A DNA stretch of 50,264 nt from DASSWG01 sp041689995 (GCA_041689995.1 JBDNFD010000149.1:1-50264); one strand, 5' to 3'; numbered from the stretch's first letter, positions 32,379 through 42,173 are shown. The notes: a model not told the origin generated them from the letters alone. Made by a program: numbers and translations.

Positions 32379-33571
32379 CAGATTTTGTTATATTTCTCCA
32401 AGGCAATTCTTAAAATTTCAATTGCCCGAACCAAATCTTCTTCTTTCAAAACGTATGCCATGCGCACCTGGTTTTTCCCCATTCCCGGAGTGGAATAAAA
32501 ACCAGCAGCTGGCGCGACCATAACCGTTTCCCCATTGTGATTGAAATCTTCCAGCAACCACCGAACAAAAACATCGGCATCTTCCACCGGAAGTTCTGCG
32601 ATACAATAAAAAGCTCCTTTCGGATTGGCGACTTTTACGCCTGGAATTTCGCGCAAACCTGCAACCAAAGTATTTCGTCTTGAAACATATTCCTCGATCA
32701 CATTATCAAAATAAGATTGTGGGGTTTCCAATGCCGCTTCACTTGCTATCTGTGCGAAAGTGGGCGGGCTTAAACGCGCTTGGGCATATTTCATGGCCGT
32801 GGCAATTACCTCCCTGTTTTTCGAAACAAGACAACCAATTCGGGCACCACACATACTATATCGCTTTGAAACCGAATCGATCATGATCGCGTTATTTTCG
32901 ATGCCCGCAATGCTCATTATGGAAAAATGTTGCGCGCCATCGTAAGCAAATTCGCGGTAAACCTCATCGGCCACGAGAAACAAATCATGTTTTTTCACCA
33001 ACATGGCAAGTTGATCAATTTCTTCCTTTGTATATAAATATCCCGTGGGATTTCCCGGATTGCAAATCAAAATAGCTTTGGTTTTTGGGGAAATAAGTTT
33101 TTCAAATTCTGAAATAGGGGGAAGCGCAAATCCATTATCAATACTGGATTTTACCGGAACGACCTTCACTCCCGATGCGGTTGCGAATCCATTGTAATTA
33201 GCGTAAAAAGGTTCGGGAATAATGATTTCGTCGCCAATATCCGCAATGGTTCCCATAGCAAAAAGCAAGGCTTCAGAACCTCCGGTGGTAATAATTATTT
33301 CTTCGGAATTAAGCTTAATACCTTTTGTGCCGTAATAACCTGCCAATTTTTTTCGGTAGCTTTCAAATCCTGCCGAATGGCTATAAGAAAGTATGTCAAT
33401 ATGATTGTTTTTCACGGCTTCCAAAGCAACTTTTGGTGTTGGAATATCTGGCTGACCGATATTGAGATGATAGATTTTAATACCGCGGTGAATTGCGGCT
33501 TCTGAAAATGGCACCAATTTCCGAATGGGTGATTCTGGCATGGCTTTTCCCTTCACTGAGATATTTGGCAT
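32378..33571 (-). CDS. Pyridoxal-phosphate-dependent class I/II aminotransferase
   Basis: The 397-residue protein has the fold-type I pattern: N-I-G-Q-P-D-I near the start, Y-S-H-S-A-G, P-G-N-P-T-G, D-E-V-Y-R-E-F-A-Y, the PLP lysine in S-V-S-K-R-Y-S-M-C-G, and a C-terminal R-M-A-Y. It resembles the AspC/AspB-like group of Bacteroidota (aspartate or broad-specificity aminotransferases); substrate is not certain. murB follows with a 4-bp overlap. Confidence 0.92.
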   Translation of the reverse strand: MPNISVKGKAMPESPIRKLVPFSEAAIHRGIKIYHLNIGQPDIPTPKVALEAVKNNHIDILSYSHSAGFESYRKKLAGYYGTKGIKLNSEEIIITTGGSEALLFAMGTIADIGDEIIIPEPFYANYNGFATASGVKVVPVKSSIDNGFALPPISEFEKLISPKTKAILICNPGNPTGYLYTKEEIDQLAMLVKKHDLFLVADEVYREFAYDGAQHFSIMSIAGIENNAIMIDSVSKRYSMCGARIGCLVSKNREVIATAMKYAQARLSPPTFAQIASEAALETPQSYFDNVIEEYVSRRNTLVAGLREIPGVKVANPKGAFYCIAELPVEDADVFVRWLLEDFNHNGETVMVAPAAGFYSTPGMGKNQVRMAYVLKEEDLVRAIEILRIALEKYNKI

Positions 33572-33688
33572 GGTTCTTTTTTTTGAAATGCAAATTTGCG
33601 AAATTATTGGCTAATCTCCGACCTTTTTCCGATGCATCTTTTACTGGTAATTTTTCCACATATTCTGAAAAAAAAATCCAATGGAACC

Positions 33689-33716
33689 TTGTTATGAAAA
33701 ATTTATCCTACTTTTA
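33689..33716 (+). promoter_or_regulatory. Candidate promoter of the TonB receptor operon
   Basis: TTG (33689-33691), 17 bp and TACTTTTA (33709-33716) resemble the Bacteroidota promoter with one mismatch in the -7 box. The first ATG of the operon lies 38 bp downstream. Confidence 0.35.
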
Positions 33717-33754
33717 ACCCCTTCTTATAGTATCCAAAATACAGTTACACCTTC

Positions 33755-34504
33755 ATGAATACCAATTTTTCTCATTGCAAAAAATTATTAGGGATTTTTC
33801 TCGTGATTCTTTCCGGTCTTTGGAACACCACTTCTGCCCAAAATATTTTGAAAGACTACACCACACAATTCGACAATATTGTTGGTAAAGAAAACTTGGG
33901 CATTAATAACGGAACTTTCAGGCTTCCTGATTATCAATTTATTATTGAAGGCAGAACCAAATATTTTTTGAATCAGGGTTATTCCAAAGGCAATGTGCAC
34001 TATGACGGCCAGCAGTATTATGATGTAAATTTGAAATACGATTTATATGAAAACCAGTTGATTTTCAATCCACAAAATGCCGCTCCAAATATTGGTTGCA
34101 ACCTGATTCATGAAAAAGTGGATTCTTTCAACTTGCATAATAGAAAATTTGTGAATGTGGATAAATTGCCTTCTTTCGAGGGAAAATCCGAATTCCACGG
34201 CTATTGGCAGGAAATTAAAATCGGCAATGAATTTTTCCTTTATATCCATTACAAAAAGACGCAAAAGAACGTAATTAAAAATGATAAAATCTTTTATCAA
34301 TTCGATCTCCAACAGTCTTTCTTAATAAATTATAACGGTGATTTCCAAAAGATTTCCTCTCAAAACGATATTTTAAAAATTTTCCCTAGTCTTTCCGAAG
34401 AAATAAAACGGTATTATGAGGCGCATAAGAACCTAGAAACTTTCGATCCACCGTCGTTCTACGCAAACCTAATGAACCAGATCAACAATCTTTCGGAAAA
34501 TTGA
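33755..34504 (+). CDS. Secreted protein, unknown function
   Basis: The 249-residue product has a signal peptide (hydrophobic 10-22, then T-S-A-Q). The mature part is rich in Tyr, Phe and Asn with alternating beta-like pattern and short K/D loops. I recognise no domain. It is the first gene of a four-gene plus-strand operon; the TonB receptor ATG follows 16 bp after its stop. It may be a periplasmic or surface partner of that receptor. Confidence 0.65.
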   Translation: MNTNFSHCKKLLGIFLVILSGLWNTTSAQNILKDYTTQFDNIVGKENLGINNGTFRLPDYQFIIEGRTKYFLNQGYSKGNVHYDGQQYYDVNLKYDLYENQLIFNPQNAAPNIGCNLIHEKVDSFNLHNRKFVNVDKLPSFEGKSEFHGYWQEIKIGNEFFLYIHYKKTQKNVIKNDKIFYQFDLQQSFLINYNGDFQKISSQNDILKIFPSLSEEIKRYYEAHKNLETFDPPSFYANLMNQINNLSEN

Positions 34505-34520
34505 AAAGAACCATAATTAA

Positions 34521-37307
34521 ATGAAGATAAAAATAATTTTAGCAGTCCTTTCGTTTGCTTTTTTCCAGTCTGCCGTTGCGCAAGAAGACAAAACCCTTGT
34601 CTCGATTTCCTTTGAAAATGCCAATTTGCCGCAAGCTATCTCAAAAATTGAACAACAAACCGGAATCAGCTTTTTTTACGATCCCGCTTGGTTTGAACAA
34701 GAAGAAAAAAGCATTACCCAGAATTATAAAAACAAACCGTTGCGGATCATTTTGATGGATATTTTTGATGGCACGGCCTTCAATTTTGTTCAATACCAGA
34801 ACCGGATTATCCTCACCAAAAACAATTACATCTATACCGAACTTCCCGACAATTTTTTCGGGAAAGATAGTACTGCCGCTACAGAATCAAATGCAAAGCT
34901 CGATCCTGTTTTTTATCAGGAATACCAAACCGATCCTTCCTTTATCGCCAAAAAGCTACAACAGGAAAAATCACTTAAATTTATTGGGAAGGAAACCAAA
35001 AATGTTGCCCAGAAAACTTATCAATTAACCGGAAAGGTCACCGATGCGAAAACGGGTGAGCCAGTTTCCTTGGTATTGGTGCGAACTCAAGATGGTAAAA
35101 AAACTGATGTTACAGACGAAAACGGGTTTTATTCTTTGGATCTTACCATTGGCTTGAATACGGTGGAAGTACAATCTATCGGGCATTTGACATCGAGCCG
35201 AAAAATAATGATGTACAGCACAGGAACGCTCAACTTTGAACTGATAGAAAACGTCAACGAACTCGATGCAGTGGTCGTTCGTGGAAATCGGGGAGAAAAT
35301 GTGCGCACCGCAGTAACGGGCGTCACGTCAATCCAAATTGAAGAAATGAAAAACATTCCCATGGTTTTGGGCGTGCGCGACGTGGTAAAAGTGGCGACCC
35401 TAATGCCTGGAATAAAAACTGCCGGGGAAGGTTCCGCAGGATTTAATGTTCGTGGTGGAAAATCGGATCAAAATCTTATTTTATTGGACGATGCAACGCT
35501 TTACAACCCGTTCCACTTTTTTGGTTTCTTTTCTGCCATAAATCCTTATGTCATCGGAAGCCTCGATATTTATAAAGGAAATATTCCGGCAGAATTTGGG
35601 GGCAGATTGTCTTCTGTGTTCGACATACAAACCGAAACCCCCAACATGCAGAAATTTTCTGGCGAAGGTGGTCTCGGACCGGTGAACGGAAACCTGATGG
35701 TAAACCTTCCGGTCATTAAAGACAAAGCAAGTGTTTCCGTAGGCGGACGATATGCTTATGCAGACTGGATTCTTCGCAGTTTGAAAGGCGCTGATTTTAA
35801 AAATAGTGAAGCTTCTTTTTACGATATCAATGTAAAATATGATCATATCCTAAATGAAAACAACAAAATAGAGGCGACGTTTTATTACAGCAAAGACAAA
35901 TTCAGTATCACTTCCGATTCGTTGTATAATTATCATAACAGGCTGATTTCTTTGCGTTGGAACCATAAATTCAACGAAAATCATTCAGGAAATTTATACC
36001 TTACCAATAGCGAATATAAATTTGATTTGGATTATGGATCAGGGGATTTGGACGCCTTCAATTTTGGCTATAAAATTGACGAAACCAAAGTCAAAATGAA
36101 ATTCAATTATAAGTTAAATGACAAGCACACCTTTACCTATGGGGTTTCGGGGAAATTATACCAAATTGAACCAGGCAACTTTTCCGCCACCGATCCTGCT
36201 TCATTATTATTGCCTGTCAATATAGATGACGAAAAGGGAATTGAATCGGCGGTTTTTCTGTCGGATTCTTATGAAATCTCCGATAAACTCTTGGTGGATG
36301 CCGGACTTCGCTATTCCTATTTTATGGCGATGGGCGCAGCAACGCAAAACGTTTATGATCCGAATTTCCCGAAAAGTGAAGCAAGTATCATTGGTGTAAA
36401 TGAATATGGCAAAAATGAAAACATCAAAGGCTATGGCGGACTTGAAGTACGCTTGGGCGCACGCTATCTTTTCAGTAAAACGTTTTCGGTAAAAGCCGCC
36501 TATAACACCAGCAATCAATATATTCATTTGCTTTCGACAAATACCACCCAGTCACCGATGGACACGTGGAAACTTTCTGATTTGAACATTGAACCGCAAT
36601 CTTCGGTGCAATATTCGTTAGGCTTCTTCAAAAATTTCAAAGAAGATTTGTATGAAATTAGCTTGGAAGGATATTACAAAACCATGGACAATATATTGGA
36701 CTATAAGACCGGCGCTGATTTATTTTTGAACCAAAATCTAGAAACAAGTGTACTTCAGGGCGTGGGAAAAGCTTATGGTGTGGAATTGCTCATCAAAAAA
36801 AATAGAGGAAAATTAAACGGTTGGCTGGGTTATACTTATTCCCGAGCGTTGATAAAACTCGATGGCGATTTCAACGAAGAAATAGTGAACAGCGGAAAAT
36901 ATTTCCCCACTAATTTTGACAAACCCCACGATTTTAGCTTGGTCATGAATTATAAATTCACCAAACGTTATAGTGTTTCCGCAAATTTCATTTATCAAAC
37001 CGGGCGTCCCATAACATTCCCAACGGGTAATTTCAATTATGGCGGTTCTGAACATACAGCTTATAGCGACCGAAACGCATTCCGGATCCCAGACTATTAT
37101 CGTTTGGATATTGGTGTGAATATAGAAGGAAACCACAAAATAAAAAAATTGGCACACAGTTTCTGGAATATTTCCGTTTATAATGTTTTAGGAAGACACA
37201 ATCCTTATTCGGTATATTTTGTGACAGAAAACGGGGAAATAAAAGGCTATAAAACCTCAATTTTTTCCATTCCGATCCCGACGGTTACTTATAATTTCAA
37301 GTTTTAA
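34521..37307 (+). CDS. TonB-dependent outer membrane receptor with STN and carboxypeptidase-like domains
   Basis: The 928-residue protein has a signal peptide (1-20) and an STN (secretin/TonB N-terminal) domain at about 26-100. A carboxypeptidase regulatory-like beta-sandwich follows at about 168-243, then a plug domain (about 252-370 with G-F-N-V-R-G-G-K-S-D-Q-N-L-I-L-L-D-D) and a long beta-barrel ending in Y-N-F-K-F. It imports an unknown substrate with energy from TonB/ExbBD. STN domains usually signal to an anti-sigma factor, but no FecI/FecR-type genes are nearby. The companions are a DUF4249 lipoprotein and a large secreted protein, a recurring flavobacterial arrangement. Confidence 0.93.
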   Translation: MKIKIILAVLSFAFFQSAVAQEDKTLVSISFENANLPQAISKIEQQTGISFFYDPAWFEQEEKSITQNYKNKPLRIILMDIFDGTAFNFVQYQNRIILTKNNYIYTELPDNFFGKDSTAATESNAKLDPVFYQEYQTDPSFIAKKLQQEKSLKFIGKETKNVAQKTYQLTGKVTDAKTGEPVSLVLVRTQDGKKTDVTDENGFYSLDLTIGLNTVEVQSIGHLTSSRKIMMYSTGTLNFELIENVNELDAVVVRGNRGENVRTAVTGVTSIQIEEMKNIPMVLGVRDVVKVATLMPGIKTAGEGSAGFNVRGGKSDQNLILLDDATLYNPFHFFGFFSAINPYVIGSLDIYKGNIPAEFGGRLSSVFDIQTETPNMQKFSGEGGLGPVNGNLMVNLPVIKDKASVSVGGRYAYADWILRSLKGADFKNSEASFYDINVKYDHILNENNKIEATFYYSKDKFSITSDSLYNYHNRLISLRWNHKFNENHSGNLYLTNSEYKFDLDYGSGDLDAFNFGYKIDETKVKMKFNYKLNDKHTFTYGVSGKLYQIEPGNFSATDPASLLLPVNIDDEKGIESAVFLSDSYEISDKLLVDAGLRYSYFMAMGAATQNVYDPNFPKSEASIIGVNEYGKNENIKGYGGLEVRLGARYLFSKTFSVKAAYNTSNQYIHLLSTNTTQSPMDTWKLSDLNIEPQSSVQYSLGFFKNFKEDLYEISLEGYYKTMDNILDYKTGADLFLNQNLETSVLQGVGKAYGVELLIKKNRGKLNGWLGYTYSRALIKLDGDFNEEIVNSGKYFPTNFDKPHDFSLVMNYKFTKRYSVSANFIYQTGRPITFPTGNFNYGGSEHTAYSDRNAFRIPDYYRLDIGVNIEGNHKIKKLAHSFWNISVYNVLGRHNPYSVYFVTENGEIKGYKTSIFSIPIPTVTYNFKF

Positions 37308-37331
37308 TAAACGTATTTAGATATAACTTTG

Positions 37332-38537
37332 ATGAAAATAAAAAATATCCTCTTCCTGTTCACTTTTTCAGCAATCTTGCTCCTTCAGGCTTGCACGGAA
37401 CCTTATATCCCGGAAACAGAAACTTTTGACGATTTATTGGTCGTGGAAGCTTCCATTACCAATGAATTGAAAAAACAAGAATTAAAACTGACCCGAACCT
37501 ATAAATTTGAAGAAAACCGACCTGAAACTGTCATGGATGCTGACGTAAGCATTTCCGACAACACAGGTACTATCTATGATTTTCAATTCAGGGCAGCAGA
37601 CAGTTTGTATGTTTCTACTACTGAATTCCAAGCTGTTCCCGGAAATGAATATACATTGAATATCAGTACAAATGATGAAACCTACATTTCTGATGCAGAA
37701 GTTCTTCCACCGCCAAATCAAGTCTCTGTGGATTATGAGAAAAAAGAAGTGGACGGGGAACTTGGGGTTCAGATTTTCGCCAATAGTTATGATCCCACAA
37801 ATTCCTCTCACTATTACCGATATGAATTTCAAGAAACCTATAAAGTAATTTCCCCGCTTTATGGAATTTATGAAGCCTACTTGCAGCATAGCAATGCCTT
37901 ATATTCAAATTACACCATTGAATACAGGCTTCGGGAAGGTGAAACCCGAATATGTTACAAAACAAATCATTCAAATGAAATCTTCTTAATATCAACCAGC
38001 GATCTTTCGGAAGATCGGGTGGTTGATTTCCCCCTGCGGTTTATTTCAAAAGAAAATTATATCCTCACTTACAGATACAGCATTTTGGTAACGCAATATG
38101 TTGAAAGCTATGCTGCTTATACTTTTTATGAAACCTTAAAAAGGATTTCCGGCTCCAGCGGAAATATCTTGTCACCCAATCAACCCGGATTTGTCAATGG
38201 AAATATTTCCTCTGTAAATAATACAAACAAGAAAGTAATCGGTTTTTTTGATGTTGCTTCTGTTTCATCACAACGCATCTTTTTGGAATACCCAGACATA
38301 TATCCCGGAGAGCAATCACCTCCCTTTATCAATGAATGCAATGTCGAAGTCTTGAACAGAACACCGCCAACCGGGCCGAAAGATCCGGCTTTGGGTTATC
38401 ATCGTCTTGTAGATTATATTATGCTCAAGAAGAAGTTATTGTACAAGGTCACTGGCAATAATTTCAGTATGGTTGCTCCCGAATGCACGGATTGCACCTC
38501 CTTTGCGTCTAATCAAATACCAGATTTTTGGGAATGA
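37332..38537 (+). CDS. DUF4249 family lipoprotein
   Basis: The 401-residue protein has a lipoprotein signal (L-L-Q-A-C, Cys near 21) and the DUF4249 pattern (L-L-V-V-E-A-S-I-T-N-E near the start, beta-rich body). Four Cys (C-T-D-C and others) lie near the end. It is likely surface-exposed and works with the TonB receptor 24 bp upstream. The ATG at 37332 is used; an adjacent in-frame TTG at 37329 is unlikely to be the start. Its stop overlaps the next gene (ATGA). Confidence 0.88.
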   Translation: MKIKNILFLFTFSAILLLQACTEPYIPETETFDDLLVVEASITNELKKQELKLTRTYKFEENRPETVMDADVSISDNTGTIYDFQFRAADSLYVSTTEFQAVPGNEYTLNISTNDETYISDAEVLPPPNQVSVDYEKKEVDGELGVQIFANSYDPTNSSHYYRYEFQETYKVISPLYGIYEAYLQHSNALYSNYTIEYRLREGETRICYKTNHSNEIFLISTSDLSEDRVVDFPLRFISKENYILTYRYSILVTQYVESYAAYTFYETLKRISGSSGNILSPNQPGFVNGNISSVNNTNKKVIGFFDVASVSSQRIFLEYPDIYPGEQSPPFINECNVEVLNRTPPTGPKDPALGYHRLVDYIMLKKKLLYKVTGNNFSMVAPECTDCTSFASNQIPDFWE

Positions 38538-40288
38538 AAAAACAAATCACAATACTTCTCGCATTAGCCTTGTTTTACAACCTTAAAACAACGGCTCAAG
38601 AACTCCAACATGGGAACGCTCCCTCCATTTTCACCTCGGTGGACGAAGCCGTTTTCCTAAATGGAAACACTTCCACCCTTCTTTCTGGGGAAACCTTTTA
38701 TTATAAACTTTATTGCTGGAACACCCAAACCAAATCCTTCAGCGAAATCAGTAAAATTGCCTATGTGCAATTAGTGAACGCCCAAGGCAAAAGTATGATA
38801 AAGCAGAAAGTAAACTTGGAAGATGGATTGGGCACCGGGGATTTTTTCATTCCCACCGAACTCAAAACCGGCAATTACAAATTGTTGGCATACACACGAT
38901 GGATGCTGAACGAACCCATTTCCAAAATGTTCCAAATGGATATCTTGATAATCAATCCATTTATGGCCCTTCCCAAGAACATGATTACCAAAACAAAAAC
39001 CGATAGCATTCCGGCACCTTCGGAATCAAATTCATCTTTTGGAAATAAAAGCAAAGAGAAATCGAATTTTTCATTCACAAAGGAAATGGTTTTTGGCCCA
39101 AGGGGAAAAGTGGAATTTACCCTAAACGCCAGCACCACCTCATTGAAACCTGGAAATTATTCGATTTCTGTTCGAAAACTGGATAAATTGCCCAGAAGCA
39201 GCCCAGTCTCGCCGAAGGAATTTATGGCAACATTAAAAGAAGATGATGGTTCTACTGCAAACAATCAAAAATTCCTTCCGGAACTTCGTGGGGAATTGTT
39301 CATCGGAACCATTGAAAACAAAGTTGATCCTAAAAATATTTCCAACAAAACAGTCGCGCTTTCCCTACCGGGGGAATCCTTCGCTTTCAAAACCAGCCAG
39401 ACCGATAATAATGGAAAATTCTGGATTGTGCTCGATTCACATCCAAATACTTCTAACGCCGTTATTCAGGTAATGGAAGATGATCGGGAAAATTATAGCA
39501 TGCGTTTGGAGAAAACCAACGTCGATCTCACGGGCATTACTTTTAAGAACTTTCAACTGAATCCGGATTTGCAACAATCCATTGAAGAACGATCTACGGC
39601 GGTTCAGATAGAAAACGCCTATTATCACAAAAAGCATGACAGCCTACTTTCCGAGTCGACGATAGTTCCATTTTATTTTCCTTTGGCAAAAGACTATGTT
39701 TTGGGTGATTATACCAGTTTTCCAAAATTAGAAGAAACCATTGTGGAAATTATCCCAGAAATGTATTCTACAAAAAAGAAAAACAACTATTCCATTCATT
39801 TGCGTGATTATTATAACGACACTGATCAAGCGGTTTATGGAAAAACCTTGGTATTGATAGATGGTTTGCTTGTCCAGAATCACAATCTATTATTTGCTTA
39901 CGATACCAGAAAAATCAAAAAAATAAGTATTGTACCGAAAGGCTATATCTATGGTGCCAAAATTTATAATGGCATCGCGGTCTTTACAACAAAAGAACAG
40001 GATTTCCAAAGTGGTGCCCAAGGAGATTTTATTCTGAAAACAGAACTTTTGCGCCCACTTCCGAAAAAGGAATATTTCAAGACGGAATATGGCACGTCAA
40101 CTAAAAATGAACGAATTCCGGATTACAGGCACCAGCTACTTTGGCTTCCCGAAGTTTTACTTTCTGAAGATGCAAAACAAGTTTCGTTCTTTACCTCCGA
40201 TGTAACGGGAAATTTCGAGATCATTTTGGAAGGTTTCAGCAACGAAGGAAAACCCATTTATCAGAAACAAGTGTTCGAAGTCCGATAG
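38534..40288 (+). CDS. Large secreted protein of TonB/DUF4249 operon (alpha-2-macroglobulin-like N-terminus)
   Basis: The 584-residue protein has a signal peptide (T-T-A-Q cleavage). The start of its mature part (Y-K-L-Y-C-W-N ... K-I-A-Y-V-Q-L-V-N-A-Q-G-K ... T-G-N-Y-K-L-L-A-Y-T) resembles macroglobulin MG2-type beta domains that precede a carboxypeptidase-like region in other Bacteroidota proteins. The rest is beta-rich, with a short plug-like G-K-T-L-V-L-I-D-G-L segment at about 437-446. Function unknown. It overlaps the DUF4249 stop by 4 bp and ends the operon. Confidence 0.75.
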   Translation: MKKQITILLALALFYNLKTTAQELQHGNAPSIFTSVDEAVFLNGNTSTLLSGETFYYKLYCWNTQTKSFSEISKIAYVQLVNAQGKSMIKQKVNLEDGLGTGDFFIPTELKTGNYKLLAYTRWMLNEPISKMFQMDILIINPFMALPKNMITKTKTDSIPAPSESNSSFGNKSKEKSNFSFTKEMVFGPRGKVEFTLNASTTSLKPGNYSISVRKLDKLPRSSPVSPKEFMATLKEDDGSTANNQKFLPELRGELFIGTIENKVDPKNISNKTVALSLPGESFAFKTSQTDNNGKFWIVLDSHPNTSNAVIQVMEDDRENYSMRLEKTNVDLTGITFKNFQLNPDLQQSIEERSTAVQIENAYYHKKHDSLLSESTIVPFYFPLAKDYVLGDYTSFPKLEETIVEIIPEMYSTKKKNNYSIHLRDYYNDTDQAVYGKTLVLIDGLLVQNHNLLFAYDTRKIKKISIVPKGYIYGAKIYNGIAVFTTKEQDFQSGAQGDFILKTELLRPLPKKEYFKTEYGTSTKNERIPDYRHQLLWLPEVLLSEDAKQVSFFTSDVTGNFEIILEGFSNEGKPIYQKQVFEVR

Positions 40289-40312
40289 AATATTTTTTTT
40301 ATAGTTACATTT

Positions 40313-40486
40313 CTACAAAGATAAAACCAACCGTTGGGTTCTTGGACGATCTTTCTCCATCATTAAAACAATATTTCTTAATGCATAAAGCAAAAAAAGC
40401 GGCGTGGCTATTGCTTTGAAAAATTTGATTCTCAAGCGTTCGTTTGAATATTGATCGAAAGAATCGGGAAGGATGTGCAATGTGCA
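40313..40486 (-). pseudogene. Possible remnant or short non-ATG gene encoding a TM segment
   Basis: In the 315-bp space before rpoD a minus-strand frame is open from after TGA (40487-40489) to TAG (40313-40315). It gives a coherent peptide: I-L-P-D-S-F-D-Q-Y-S-N-E-R-L-R-I-K-F-F, a hydrophobic helix A-T-P-L-F-L-L-Y-A-L, then K-D-R-P-R-T-Q-R-L. The composition is protein-like, but no ATG is present; a TTG at 40478-40480 could start it. The family is unknown; it may be the tail of a lost gene. The rest of the space up to rpoD shows nothing definite. Confidence 0.35.
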
Positions 40487-40603
40487 TCATCTCATAGATA
40501 GGTATCTCCTAATGCTAAAAAAAATATCTTTTGTAACATTTTTCTTCTTTTGTACGTATAATGAATACAAGGATTAAATTCATTTTAATTTTCAAAACGA
40601 AAC

Positions 40604-41467
40604 ATGAGACAACTAAAAATCACAAAACAGGTCACCAACAGGGAAACGGCTTCACTTGATAAATATTTGCAAGAAATTGGAAAAGTGGATTTGATCACCG
40701 CCGACGAGGAGGTGGAACTGGCGCAACGCATCAAAGCTGGCGATGAGCGTGCTTTGGAAAAATTGACCAAGGCAAATTTACGGTTCGTGGTTTCCGTGGC
40801 AAAACAATACCAAAATCAAGGTCTGACCCTTCCCGATTTGATCAACGAAGGAAATTTAGGACTCATCAAAGCGGCAAAACGTTTCGATGAAACCCGTGGG
40901 TTCAAATTTATTTCCTACGCCGTTTGGTGGATCAGACAATCCATTTTGCAAGCTCTGGCGGAACAATCGCGTATTGTTCGATTGCCATTGAACAAAATTG
41001 GTTCTATTAACAAGATCAATAAAACCTTTGCGTTCTTGGAGCAATCACACGAACGTCCGCCAAGTGCTGAAGAAATTGCGAAAGAACTGGATATGACAAT
41101 CACTGATGTAAAGGAATCCATGAAAAATTCCGGTCGTCACGTTTCCATGGATGCGCCATTGGTGGAAGGCGAAGATTCCAATTTGTACGATGTTTTACGC
41201 TCGGGGGAATCTCCAAATCCGGATAGGGAATTGTTGCATGAATCTTTGCGCACCGAAATTGAACGCGCTTTGGAAACGCTTACCCCAAGAGAAGCCGACG
41301 TGGTTCATTTATACTTTGGTCTTGGAGAACAGCACCCAATGACCTTGGAAGAAATTGGCGAAACCTTCGATTTGACCCGCGAACGTGTGCGTCAAATTAA
41401 AGAAAAGGCAATAAGACGTTTGAAACATACTTCACGAAGCAAAATCCTGAAAACCTATTTGGGATAA
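40604..41467 (+). CDS. rpoD: RNA polymerase sigma factor RpoD/SigA
   Basis: The 287-residue sigma-70 factor lacks region 1.1, as usual for the primary sigma factor of Bacteroidota. It has region 1.2 (L-D-K-Y-L-Q-E-I), region 2 with L-I-N-E-G-N-L-G-L-I-K-A-A and F-I-S-Y-A-V-W-W-I-R-Q, region 3 and region 4 with T-L-E-E-I-G-E-T-F-D-L-T-R-E-R-V-R-Q-I. It recognises the TAnnTTTG promoters found in this window. It is monocistronic, with a strong terminator 25 bp downstream. Confidence 0.97.
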   Translation: MRQLKITKQVTNRETASLDKYLQEIGKVDLITADEEVELAQRIKAGDERALEKLTKANLRFVVSVAKQYQNQGLTLPDLINEGNLGLIKAAKRFDETRGFKFISYAVWWIRQSILQALAEQSRIVRLPLNKIGSINKINKTFAFLEQSHERPPSAEEIAKELDMTITDVKESMKNSGRHVSMDAPLVEGEDSNLYDVLRSGESPNPDRELLHESLRTEIERALETLTPREADVVHLYFGLGEQHPMTLEEIGETFDLTRERVRQIKEKAIRRLKHTSRSKILKTYLG

Positions 41468-41491
41468 GTTAATGCCCATATTTTATTAAGG

Positions 41492-41528
41492 AACCCTTTT
41501 TCGTCAAAATACGAGAAAGGGTTTTTTG
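41492..41528 (+). terminator. Rho-independent terminator after rpoD
   Basis: AACCCTTTTTCGT pairs with ACGAGAAAGGGTT (one G-T pair) around CAAAAT, followed by six T residues. Confidence 0.85.
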
Positions 41529-41551
41529 TTGAAAAATAGAATCAAAAAGAA

Positions 41552-42010
41552 TCAAAGTTTTATGGCGGTATTCTGCTTTAATTCATTGACCACAAAAGTA
41601 CTTTGAGTACTACCAATTCCGTTCAAAGCGGTCAGTTTATTGACCAAAAATGACCGATAGGTTCCCATATTGTTCACATATACTTTCAAAATATAATCAT
41701 AATCGCCACTTACGTGGAAACATTCCTGAACTTCTTCCAATCGCAGGACCTGCTTTTCAAATTCTGAAATGAATTCCTTGGTATGTCGGGCCAATTTTAT
41801 ATGGCAAAACACCACAAAATCCCGACCCACCATTTTCCGGTCCAACAGCGCCGTGTATTGTTTAATGACTTTGTTTCGTTCCAGTTTTTTGATCCGTTCA
41901 TAAATTGCGGTGACGGAAAGTTCCAGTTTAAAAGCAATTTCCTTGGTGGTGGTTTTGCTGTCTTTCTGAAGAATATTCAAAATAGCAAGATCGGTATTGT
42001 CAAATTTCAT
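41552..42010 (-). CDS. Lrp/AsnC-family transcriptional regulator
   Basis: The 152-residue protein has the N-terminal HTH (I-L-N-I-L-Q-K-D-S-K-T-T-T-K-E-I-A, then L-S-V-T-A-I-Y-E-R-I-K-K-L-E) and the C-terminal RAM ligand-binding domain with G-D-Y-D-Y-I-L-K-V. It is divergent from the PLP lyase gene, and a dyad site lies between them. It probably regulates that gene in response to an amino acid; methionine or a related amino acid would be a reasonable guess. Confidence 0.92.
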   Translation of the reverse strand: MKFDNTDLAILNILQKDSKTTTKEIAFKLELSVTAIYERIKKLERNKVIKQYTALLDRKMVGRDFVVFCHIKLARHTKEFISEFEKQVLRLEEVQECFHVSGDYDYILKVYVNNMGTYRSFLVNKLTALNGIGSTQSTFVVNELKQNTAIKL

Positions 42011-42103
42011 GAAAAAAAATCGTATAATATTAAAATCAAAGGCTCTACAATTTTAAAAAGAAAGCAAATTCCATCAAAAATAGATTTATTTTCTAAAATA
42101 AGC

Positions 42104-42118
42104 AAATCCAATTGATTT
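42104..42118. promoter_or_regulatory. Candidate Lrp/AsnC operator dyad
   Basis: AAATC and GATTT form a perfect inverted repeat around CAATT, giving a 15-bp A/T-rich dyad. It lies in the 163-bp space between the divergent Lrp-type regulator and the PLP lyase. The size and symmetry fit Lrp-family sites, but binding is inferred. Confidence 0.35.
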
Positions 42119-42173
42119 TATAAAAGGTTTTTTGTTATTTAGTCAAAATTATAAACCTTAAAAATAATTCAAC

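Noticed and set aside
40545..40552. TTCTTTTG as rpoD promoter
   Set aside because: Lacks the TA of the -7 box, and a TTG upstream is at the wrong distance (11 bp).
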